Assembly (NCBI GenBank): GCA_030562195.1
Contig: JAUJPP010000007.1
Location: 29,943,769-30,007,768, forward strand
Origin: Nipponacmea schrenckii
Taxonomy: Eukaryota > Mollusca > Gastropoda > Lottiidae
Reading direction: 5' to 3'
DNA: 64,000 nt
The notes under the pieces are model-generated. The model was not told where the DNA came from, did no database searches, and saw only the letters and a list, made by a program, of their open reading frames with translations. Position 1 is the stretch's first letter; each line of letters starts with the position of its first letter. The position numbers and the translations under genes were made by a program. Shown here one piece after another: positions 19,835 to 31,000 of the stretch.

Positions 19835-22800
19835 TTAACTTGGTATTCCTCTTACGCTTTTCAACCAATTAGCTAAAAACCTAAAATCTGTATTTTCTTT
19901 TAATCTAGTATCTCTGTCTACTAAAGCCTTGTTTAAATTATCAAATCTTCTTTGAGCTTCTATAATCAGGTTTTCTCTAGAAATTTTACCCTGAAATTAA
20001 AAGGTCTTAAACTAAGAGATAGAAGAAACAGAATAATAAGGAATAAACTTGTTAAGGTCACCAAAATTTCGTATTAAGCAAAACCCTAGTAAAAATAAAA
20101 AAAAGAGTTGAAATTACCTCTAATGGTTCTTTTCTAATCTTCAATATGAACTCTTTGATTTGACCTTGACATTTAATTGGAGGTGATTGACCTTGTATTA
20201 AGTATTCTACACTGTCTATTTTATGAAATATCTGAAAATAATTATCTTAATTAATTAATTTAATTCTCTGGATCTGAATACATTCCAAGATAAACTTAAA
20301 GATTTTATTGAAAATTTCCATTCCACTTCTTATAAGCACCCTTAAACAAACAGTACATTTATAACCTAATAAAAGTGCCCATTTCCTGATAAAAGTGCCC
20401 ATTTCCTGATAAAAGTGCCCATTGGTTTTTGTGGTCATGTACTTGATCGCAGAAAGATGAATCTGTCCATTTTATACACATGTACTTGTGTATCTTAAAA
20501 CTAATTGTACGTTGAAATGATATATGGTTTTTGCTGTCATGTACTTGATCGCCGACAGATAAATCTGTCCATTATTTACACATGTAATTGTGTATTTTAA
20601 AATAAATTGTACGTTGAAATAATACGTGATTTTTTGCGGTCGTGTGCATGGCCGCGGGAACTATATATTACATCCATTTTATAAACAAATTGTAGGTTGA
20701 AAATCTGTCTATTTCATGCACATGTACTTGTGTATTGTTAAACAAATTGTACATGGAGTATTGTATATTTATTTTGTGGTCATGTACTTGATCGCCGGAA
20801 CATAGATCTGTCCATTTGATACACATGTACTTGTTTATTTTTAGTATTTCAAACGAATTGTATATAGAGATATTATGTATTTTTTTTTTTTTTTTTTTTT
20901 ACTTCTTTTTTTTTTTCCAATGTATTGCCCCATGGGCTGAATGTGAGACAGGACCATGTCCTTGCGTATTGGGCCTAATTCTGACCCATGTAAAATAAAG
21001 AGTTTATTATTATTATTATCTGATAAAAGTGTTCAGTTCCTAATAAAAGTGTCCTTTACCAGATTAGAGTTCCCATAAAATGATATAAGTGCCCATTATC
21101 TGATAAAAGTACCCATTATCTGATAAAAGTGTTAATTTCCTTATAAAATTGCCCATTACCAGATAAAAGTTCCCATTAAATGATAAAAGTGCCCATTATC
21201 TGATAAGTGTTCATTTCCTAATAAAAGTGCCCATTACCAGATAAAAGTTCCTGTTAAATGATAAAAGTGTTCATTTCCTAATAAAAGTGCCCATTACCAG
21301 ATTAAAGTTCCTGTTAAATGATAAAAGTGCCCATTATCTGATAAAAGTGTTCAGTTCCTAATAAAAGTGTTCATTACCAGATTAAAGTTCCCATAAAATG
21401 ATAAAAGTGCCCATTATCTGATAACAGTACCCATTATCTGATAAAAGTACCCATTATCTGATAAAAGTGTTCATTTCCTAATAAAAGTGCCCATTACCAG
21501 ATAAAAGTTCTCATTAAATAATAAAAGTGCCCATTATCTGATAAAAGTGTTCATTTCCTAATAAAAGTGCCCATTACCAGATAAAAGTTCACGTTAAATG
21601 ATAAAAGTGTTCATTTCCTAATAAAAGTGCCCATTACCAGATAAAAGTTCCCATAAAATGATAAAAGTGCCCATTATATGATAAAAGTGCCAATTATCTG
21701 ATAAAAGTACCCATTATCTGATAAAAGTGTTCATTTCCTAATAAAAGTGTCCATTACCAGTTAAAAGTACACATTAAATGATAAAAGTGCCCATTATCTG
21801 ATAAGTGTTCATTTCCTAATAAAAGTTCCCATTACCAGATAAAAGTTCCTGTTAAATGATAAAAGTGCCCATTACCAGATTAAAGTTCCCATAAAATGAT
21901 GAAAGTGCCCATTATCCGATAAAAGTGCCCATTGCATGATAAAAGTGCCTATTACCTGATAAAAGAGCTTTCTATCTCTGCCACTATTAATATATTTCTT
22001 ACTCTCTATCATGTTAAAATTATTCCGTATTAATCCGATATATTGATGTATACCACGTTCAGTAATAAATTTATCTTTATGACTGCATAATGCCTACAAT
22101 ATATATTAAATTTACATGTAATATGTGACCCTACACCTTACAACAGCGCACATATACAATCCATTGTATAATTTATAAAATAACAAGAATCTGGTGATTA
22201 AGGTTGTGTCATCAACTATCTACAAAAAACAATATATGGTGAGTGAGAGGTTACTCAATCAAAATTCTTGCATGAGTTTTGAACAGAATTGTACCATACC
22301 AAACCATAGCCTCTGACTAATGAGCCACAGGGATATTGTATTTGTTAACCAAATGTTACGATAAATTTGGCTATGGTCATGGTGAAAATTACATAAACTA
22401 GTGTCAAAAAATGAATGTGGTTCAACTTGATTGAGGTTAAGGATGGGATCAGATTTGTCTGCATTATCCAAACTTACCTCCCAAGCAGGACTAGCATATT
22501 CATGTCCATCAGCAAATATTAACTGAAAAGAAATTGTATTCAAACTCAGACAACATCAATAAGTATTACATTTTAGGAGAGTCATGAAACTAATTTGGTG
22601 AAATTAAATATACAAGATAATATGAAGATAATAAAGTCAATAAGTCAATGCAAGCGAACAATATTGTTTATGAACTATGAAAACTTATAATATATATTTA
22701 AGTACCTCTAATATAACTACACTTCCTTTTAAAACCATTTCACAAAATAACCTGGCCTCATATGCCCCATATTCAAATTTCTTTGATGGTCCTCGATTTT

Positions 22801-25800
22801 CAAAACATTCTGGAATCTTCTTGCAGGCTCCTAAAACTTTCTGTTTAAAAATAAATTGAAAACTTGATATCTGCCAGTGAAAGCAATAACAATGACAATT
22901 CACTATCTTGTTGAATAGTAGAGGAACCTGACATGGACGTTTACTTCTTAAAAGTGATACAGATACCTGATATGGAGCTATGTCTTCAGTCTTAGCTTAA
23001 TATATTAACCTTTTAAGATTCTTACCTCAGACATTTCTCTATAAACAACTACATAATCTATATCACTATCAGGGGTAGATAATCCATACATATGACTTCC
23101 TGCTCGAGCTATTAATAATATTTGTTCTGGTTGTAGTTTTATGACTGGTCCACCAATCGTTTCCATTAATTTCAGTAACTTACTTCCATTGTCTTCAATA
23201 TCTTAAACAAAAAAAATAATTGACCATTATGATTAATTTTATTTTAATTATAACTTTAATTGGTTAATTTTATGCCATCATGATTGGTTAATTTTATGCC
23301 ATCATGATTGGTTAATCTTATGCCATCATGATTGGTTAATCTTATGCCATCATGATTGGTTAATTTTATGCCATCATGATTGGTTAACCAGTGGCAGCAC
23401 CAGACTAATGGTAACGAGGTAGCAGACGAGAGGGTGAATTAATGAAGGATAACTGTCAGGGTGGAGATTTATATCAAGAAAAGACTGTGATACCAGAGCA
23501 AAATAAATCTGAAAAATTTAGTTTATTCTTACACATAATTTGCGGAAATAAAAACTTGAAAAAAAGTTAGGGTACAGTTGAGACCTAAAGACATTTTTCT
23601 GGCAGAGCATTTTGGAGAAGAAAAGATGAATTAGCCCCCTCCCCCTTCTGTATACACCTGAAATTTGGCAGCGAATAACTTCAGATAGTTAGTTACCCGA
23701 ATTTCAAATTTCAACTGTATATCTCCCTGACAATTGGGCTGTATACCAGAGTGCATACTGTAATTAGTGTCATTAACCATGACTTACATGTGAAAGGTAT
23801 AAGATCTCTTCCTTGCAGCCTGGTTTTTTTCTTCCAACTGGAAACTATAGTTTCAACTTCAGCTATACTGGTATAACATAACTTTTCTTTTAAATCTTCT
23901 TGTATATCTTGTTTCCAAGTCATCAATAACTCAAATAAACCTTGTTTTGTACCTTCTGGATTCTGTTTTAAGAAAGATCATAATTATTCACGGAGTACTG
24001 TTTCAATGAATGTTAAGAGGGTGAGGGAGGGGGAGAGAAAAGAATATGGTCAATCTTATATCAAGCTATTTCATATGTATCATACAATTTGGTAATTGGT
24101 TGTCATACAATCTGATAAAAAATTATCAAACAACAATTCATAACAAATTGTAATACAAAATGGTATGTATCATAATAATCTGTTGCACAACTTGATACGT
24201 ATTATGATGAACTGTCATAGTTGATATGTATTATAATAAATTGTAATACAATTTGGTAGGTATCATAATAATTATACAATTTGGTATGTATCATAAGGAG
24301 TTGATATACAATTTGGTATGTATCAGAATAAATTACAGTATTGTACAATTTGGTAGGTATCAGAATAAATTATTATACAATTTGGTAGGTATCATAATAA
24401 ATCATTTTACAATTTGGTAGGTATCACAATAAATAATTATAAAATTTGGTAGGTATCATAATAAATAATTATACAATTTGGTAGGTATCATTATAAATAA
24501 TTATACATTTGGGTCTGTATTATAATAAATTGTTATACAATTTGGTATGTATCATAATAAAACATAATTCATTTTGGTGGTTATCATGGTACATTGTTCT
24601 ACAATTTGGTATGTATCATAATAAATAATTATACAATTTGGTATGTATCATAATAAATAATTATACAATTTGGTATGTATCATCCAAATCAACCTGTGAT
24701 TCTTATTTACCAGAAATCAACTCAAAATTAATTTTTTATTGAACACACTTTCTCTTTAACCCATATTAACAGAACTATATTTTTAACAAATATATTTCAA
24801 TATATATTGAATTACCTGATATAAACCAACTAATTTAGATAAAGCTGTTTGAGCTACTTTTGGTAAATCTGATTTATTGATAGTTTTAACTGTTGATCGA
24901 CCTTGAGTATAGTTGTATAGATTGTTCAATAATCTGAAAAAATGAAAACAAACTAGAATAACTCTATGAGTTCGAAAACAGATTCATGTACTTCTTTTCT
25001 GTTGAAAGTATTGTTATTTCACTGCTTTTGTAGGCTGTCCAGTGGTTAAAAATAATCTTGCCAGTGAGCTGTCAGAGAGCCAGTAAATACAGCCAACCTA
25101 TTGCAGTGTGCAATCAGACCAAATTTTTCAAGATAGCAGAGACTATCTTAGTTTCTTATTTACAAAGAATAGTTGTTAATCACTTGCAAAATTGAAATAT
25201 CTAACCTGAATGATTCACAAAGTTCAAAAAATGTTGCTCCATCTTTTAATTTCATTCCACCATTTTTCTTTTTCTTAGCCACACCCCCTATAGCTTGACC
25301 AATACTAGACTCTATAAAACCTTTCAAACCTACCAATGATAATGCAAAAGCAGCCTTTTGATATTCGTCTTTTAGATTTCAACCTCCACATTATTTTTTG
25401 AACTTTTATAAATTTATTCATTTAATAAATGAATAAAAATAATTTAGAGTGTTTTATGTAAAGTGATAATAAATTTTTATTCATGCTTCAAAGTCTAATT
25501 TTTCAAAATTTATTCATTTAATAAATGAATACAAACTATATAGGTTAGAGTGTAAAGTAATAAAAAAAAAATCCAAATCTTATTTGACTATTAACAACTT
25601 CTTCAAAGAAGTTCATATTTCATATTTTTTTTCATTTTTGAACAAATGTATGTGGAAATTAGAAAAATTCACAAAATTTTTAAATTGTAAATTATAATTG
25701 AAGCCTAAAAACCTTCAACCTACCCATCATTTGATAAGATCTCAATAATTCCTTTAATTCTATCCATTCTGGACTTTGATAAATACAAGATTCAGTACTA

Positions 25801-28043
25801 TGATATAATGTTTCTATATACCGTGTTCTACCATTGACTATAAATCTACTAAGATGAGATAACTCTACAACACAACACCAACCCTGAAAAATTAAATAAA
25901 TAGCCAATTCTGTTTCTGTTTAGGCTGAGAAAAAACAATAACATAACTGCAGAGCTACAAAGCATTATTTTCAGACTCATTCTAGTAATCCTTATTGAAC
26001 ACAAAAGGTATTAAGTCTATGATATTAATACATTTAAATCTACCCCATACACTGGTATGCACTTTTACTTTCATATAACCATACTGCCCTAAATACTCCT
26101 GCCCCTAACCTACCTTATCAATGATTTCTCCTTGTTTTTGATTATGTAAATTAGCAGGTGTAATAGCCTGGTGGTCATAACAAAGATATATAATTAACAA
26201 TACATTATGTCTAGCTTTTTCACCGCGTTCTTTTTGACTGGCTTCATACCACGGACAAGTTACTAACAAACTAGCTAATACTTTAATACATTGGTCTGAA
26301 ATAAGACAAAAAAACAGACCTAAATTTATGAATTCTAGTCCAGTAAATTTTGTATATTATGGTATGGCTTTTTTTACAAATACAATAAAACAGAATAACA
26401 TATCAGTTTCTATGAGCTGTTCTAGACTGGTTGCAATATAAAACAATATTTTTAATACTATATCATTGTATTAATCTGGATCTATTCTTATGGTTGTTCT
26501 TAGGAAGACTACCTCTCTGAACTTCATGACTGCTGTACAAAAATTCTCAGGTGTACACTTATGAAAGAAATAAATTGAAAGTGGCCTGGTAGGTAAATAT
26601 TAGAGAGCTATATACCTTTTAAAATATCATTTACCTTTCATGAGATCTGTAATGAGTTTTTGAAACTGTTGTTTTGATTTATCATCTAATGAGCTTGGTA
26701 CATGCATCAATGTCAGTTGTTTCAATTCTTGAATTGGTCCCTCATTAATAGAAGTTGGAACATAGTCATGATGGCTTCCCTCTACCTCTGACTTAATATC
26801 TCTCAAACTATCTAGAGCTGTGTGAACCTTAGAAAATACTGAAAAATATTGAAGAATCAGGAGTGATATGGATCATGATGAGTGAGAAAGAAGGGAATCT
26901 TCAAGGATAATGAATCGTCTTTGTTTTAAAGTTTCAAGAATCATCCCAATCAAACATGCCTAAAGGGGTTGCAAAGAGGTTTTTAAACTGTGTATAATAA
27001 TACCTATTATAACCCATGATTATATATTATACTCATATAACCCTTTATAAATCATGATTATATATTAGACTCATATAACACTTTATAAATCATGATTATA
27101 TATTAGACTCATACAACCCTTTATAGATCATGATTATATATCAGACTCATATAACCTATTATAACCCATGATTATATATTATACCCATATAACCCTTCAT
27201 AAATCATGATTATATATTAGACTCAAATAACCCTTTATAGATCATGATTGTATTTGAGACTCATATAACCCTTTACAACTCATGATTATATATAAGTCTC
27301 ATATAACCCTTTATAAATCATGAATACATATTAGACTCATATAACCATTTATAAATCATGATTATATATAAGACTCATATAACCCTTTAAAACTCATGAT
27401 TATATATTAGACTCATATAACCCTTTACAAATCATGATTATATATTTGACTCAAATAACCATTTATAACTCATGATTGTATATTAGACTCATATAACCCT
27501 TTATAACTCATGATTATATATTAGACTCATATAACCCTTTTCAAATCATGATTATATATTAGACTCATATAACCATTTATAAATCATGATTATATATATA
27601 ACATCACCAATGCTTACTGTGTGTATGTGTTTGGTTTGTTGTTTTTAGATGTAATAAAAGTCTTTCTTGATTTTGTACAGCTTGTGTGGACAATTTTACT
27701 GAAATTTCATCAACATTATCATCTTCAACGCTATAAAAAATAGCATCAAAATAATTAAAACAAACAATTTAATATGCACTGTATAGATCTAACGCCAAGT
27801 AATCTGTCCCAAATGTTCAGATCCCACTCATATGCGGATATTTTCAGATACTTAAAAGATAGAACTTCTTAACATTGGTTGACACTTTATTATATGTACC
27901 GGTAGTTATTATTTGTATGAGAGATGTGTTTTCCTCCCATCTCACTGTCTACTATCACAGACTGTATTCTTCTCAGTTCAGAAATTAACTAATACAAACC
28001 TTTCAAAACTGAAATTGTCTGCCATTTCTATTAATTTCTATAC
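19835..28043 (-). CDS. Uncharacterised protein with C-terminal nucleotidyltransferase domain (RlaP/PF10127-like), complete, 13 coding exons
   Basis: Coding exons in gene order: 28025-28000, 27730-27618, 26838-26635, 26295-26114, 25883-25724, 25368-25206, 24933-24816, 23962-23788, 23201-23026, 22840-22706, 22522-22478, 20231-20118, 19990-19835. They join in phase to 588 aa plus TAA. The first coding exon starts at 28043, with its ATG at 28025-28023. An upstream untranslated exon probably ends at 28588 (AAAG|gtagg). Residues 381-588 hold the only domain I recognise: GSHMYGLSTPDSDIDYV (415-431), the polymerase-beta nucleotidyltransferase motif G-S-x(n)-D-x-D with D427 and D429. FEYGAYEARLFCEMVLKG and VVILELIFADG follow, as in the predicted nucleotidyltransferases of PF10127/RlaP. 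The N-terminal 380 residues look mostly helical, with a basic KKKKNGG patch, and match no family I know. Catalysis, substrate and cell location are unknown. The gene model is strong; the function is an inference. Confidence 0.82.
20380..21962. repeat. 20-bp minisatellite with about 80-bp higher-order period (nucleotidyltransferase intron 11)
   Basis: Units follow NNATAAAAGTGCCCATTANN. Four subtypes recur in order (TGATAAAAGTGCCCATTATC, TGATAAAAGTGTTCATTTCC, TAATAAAAGTGCCCATTACC, AGATAAAAGTTCCCATTAAA), giving a period of about 80 bases. The array is split by a retroposon at about 20433-21020: three units lie on its left, the bulk on its right. The array lies in the intron 20232-22477. Confidence 0.9.
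20433..21020 (+). mobile_element. Retroposon copy 2 with internal ~105-bp tandem subunits, inserted in the minisatellite
   Basis: Its right part (20741-21017) matches the copy at 1889-2146. To the left are three or four diverged subunits starting with a variant of GTCATGTACTTGATCGC, then ATCTGTCCATT and CACATGTACTTGTGTAT, each about 100-110 bases. It ends GTAAAATAAAGAGTTTATTA plus a TTA microsatellite, then minisatellite units resume. Orientation is given by the AATAAAG/simple-repeat end. No open frame of note. Confidence 0.7.
23259..23387. repeat. 24-bp minisatellite (nucleotidyltransferase intron 8)
   Basis: About five near-identical copies of the unit GATTGGTTAATTTTATGCCA + TCAT lie in the intron 23202-23787. 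A T/C variant (TTAATTTT versus TTAATCTT) distinguishes the middle copies. Near identity suggests recent expansion. Confidence 0.9.
24100..24690. repeat. About 31-bp minisatellite (nucleotidyltransferase intron 7)
   Basis: Degenerate copies of TATACAATTTGGTAGGTATC followed by ATAATAAATAAT recur through the intron 23963-24815, about 18-20 times with small length changes. The unit is unrelated to the other minisatellites in this gene. Confidence 0.85.
25413..25532. repeat. Duplicated segment with a perfect AT palindrome (nucleotidyltransferase intron 5)
   Basis: TTTATTCATTTAATAAATGA, continuing ATAAA, is a 25-base palindrome at 25413-25437. It recurs almost intact at about 25509-25533, each followed by related sequence (TTAGAGTG..TAAAGT). 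It looks like a short local duplication. Confidence 0.65.
26959..26992. mobile_element. Fragment of the TTAAAGGG MITE family
   Basis: CTAAAGGGGTTGCAAAGAGG, followed by TTTTTAAACTGTG, matches the left terminus of copies B and C. It then runs into the minisatellite at 26993, so only one end is present. It lies in nucleotidyltransferase intron 2. Confidence 0.45.
26993..27598. repeat. About 38-bp minisatellite (nucleotidyltransferase intron 2)
   Basis: About 16 copies of CATGATTATATATTAGACTC followed by ATATAACCCTTTATAAAT lie in the intron 26839-27617, ending about 20 bases before exon 2. Copies differ by scattered substitutions (CTTTATAAAT, CTTTACAACT, CATTTATAAAT). Confidence 0.9.
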
Positions 28044-31000
28044 CTAAAACATGAAAAAAGCATTTAAGGCTGCGAATGACTCTTTAGGAATTGTGGGTTG
28101 TAACATTACGGTTAAGTGATGTTACTAAAGCACAGGCGTAGGTATGTAGTGTAGGGATAACCTCTTGTGAAAGAGTATTGTTTGTGAAGTTAGTTTGATA
28201 TATATAAGAGGAATACTGGTTCCCATAGGAACATTATTAACTATGGTAATAATATTAACATTTTTATTTGTGGAACTGAGGGATTTTTCCTCAAAAAACG
28301 ACTTAAATGATAAAAGGATAAGGTTTGATGAGGAATGAATGAGGAATTTTTTCAATGGTAATCTATAACATAAATAAACAATAAGGATTGAATCAAGTTT
28401 TATGAATCTATGTAAGGAGGGGTAATCTACCTCAAACTAAGATATCATTTAGATTTTTATCTCGGGTATAGGATTTTTAGGGTGAATGATACGGTGTTCC
28501 AGTAATGTAACTTTTCTTTATATCTTTTTTCATTTTGTCTTTTACTTTGATGGGAGAGTTTAATTTTTTTTTAAATAAAATACCTACCTTTCCAAAGATG
28601 ATTTAACCTTATTTCCACCTGAAAGACTACTAATTAAATAAATGATTAGTGACTTCGCTCTGTAAAGGCATTTGTAATTCAGTTTCAGTGTTTTTTTCTC
28701 CCAGACATAATAATTCTAAAATTATTATTTCACAACAAACCGAAAGTAGAGGATATATATTACCTCCGCAACTACACGATTAAAGAGCTTTTACATGGGA
28801 AGTAACTCATACTCTGACCACGTTCAAACAGAATATACATACACTGGAAAAGTCCGTACTGAAGGGATTATGATTTCAAGAAGATAGATAGAAAAGCGAT
28901 CATAAAGCTACATAAAATTTCCGTAAATGTTTAATGAGCGCCTATGTTTCCGACATGAAACTCCAGTGTGGAAAGGTAATACATTATAATGTACAGACGA
29001 ATATGATTCATTCGCTTGAATTAAATGATTTTTTTTTTCAGTTCCCCCACCTTTGTCATATTTTTTGAAATAATCAAGAATTATTATCTATATGGACTAT
29101 ATGTGCTCCATTTCAAGTACCGAGGCTATAATTCATTTCAAAATGCTCCCACCCTACAGGTAGTTCGTCTACCAATATTGAAAAAAAAAATTGCGGCATT
29201 GTAAATTGGATACTTATAGGCCGGTGTGACCAGCGGTCAAGATTTTGACCACTGAACATATCAGAAGCATGTTCCCTTCTTCGAATGTTCAACTGATTCT
29301 GAACCTGAACCAGAATATCGACATTGAGCTGTGATTTATTGAAAATCTCACCATCCAATCGTTTATTAGTCTTCACCTACTGAGTATAATAAAATTCATC
29401 CAATACTTACGTCACTGATTAGTGATTGATCTTGAATTCATATTATATAAACTTTTTAAACGATTTTTTTTATGATTTTAGCGTATCTTACTCAACAAAA
29501 TTCACTGATTTTGTAAAAAAAAAAGCGTTTTGAAAATGTATTGAGTAAGCATTAGAATTAGCCTATTTTCTTCCTTCTAAAAATCTGAAAGTCAACAACC
29601 TCTTATTCTAAATACATATATTACATGAGCTAAACCGTTGCGTTAGACTTTTTGAAAGTTTACGTTTGTGCACAAGTTCCTGAAGTGTTACTATTTTCTT
29701 GATCATCAGGGGATTCTAAAGAGTTATATCTATACTTATCCAGACTGAAATCTTCGTTTAAACGACCAACAAGTTTCAATGAAATCCGTTTACTTAGGTT
29801 AATATACTGAAATATGCGAAAAACGATATGTCGGGAGAAGGGACTTGGGATCCAAAACTCGATCAAAAAACGAATTATTGATATAGTCAACTTAGTTGAT
29901 ATAAATCGGCCTACGACTACTATTTAACAATACGGTTTGATAATTATCAAAGATACTTCTCCGGTTCGCCTTACCCCTGCGGTGTTCATTGGTACGTCTT
30001 AGGGGTATTAGATTTTTTAAATTTATTTGGTACTGACACATACGTAATTGGGAATATTGTTCCATTAGAATAAAGTCAATTTAAAAATTTGGATAGTTCC
30101 TACAGATATCGAGTCATTGACGGTGACCAAGGCACAATTTGGACAAATATTTAATGAAAAAGGGAACAGTTATCTTCAGTCGGTACAACCGATTTTTACA
30201 ACAGATGGTATCCAGGCAATAAGGAAATTTTTCAGGAATAAAGCACCAATTTACCCAATTTTGCTTTCGATTTCTTAACTTTGGAGAATCAGCGTATCAG
30301 GGTAGGCCTATACAGCATATTGTTTCTTTCTTTAAGATAACTATTTTATCATGTTATTTTCATTATCCACAATTACTTTATGCGTAAAAGGGTGCCGGAG
30401 TGCGAAATCCGAAGGCACTATCACCACTTTTACTAGACTGCGTGGCTCCCAGGAAAAATATATCATTAATTTCTTAATAGTAGAATTATTTACTTTTCAA
30501 TGATTTGAGCATAAAAGTTGTATTTTAGATCCCCACTGATTTTAGTTTAAAAGATGATTCGACCCTTAACGATCTGATCATTATCTTAATAATTGTACTA
30601 TTAAAGTTAATGATATATATTTTCCCCGGACTTCAAGTTTGTTTCCTAAAACATCTAAATCAGCAATGGATCTATTCTTTCCAAGCTTTATTGTTTTAGC
30701 AATATTCCGTAAATAGTTATTAATTTGGAAAAATGTAGCACATTATATTAATTTGTAAGGGTAAGAAAGTTATTGTCATATAACCAACATGATATTAAAA
30801 ACAAAATTCTTTCCTTTAATCAATTTGCGATTTTTTTTTCTACTGAAAACTTTGGGTGTTTCTTAAAAGTAAGCATTTTTATTGTTCTGAAGAATAGACT
30901 TGGGCTTAACAAGTTTTAAGTTCAACAATATAGGCCATATAGATGGAACAGCATGATATACAATAGTTTCCATCGGTAGACAATATATTTAAAACGTGGG

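Noticed and set aside
29113..29376. Minus-strand frame containing ELPVGWEHFEM, resembling the start of a WW domain (Salvador-like)
   Set aside because: The rest of a WW domain (YY and second W or its equivalent, HP) does not follow in any frame, and no neighbouring exon completes it. A single short resemblance is not enough.
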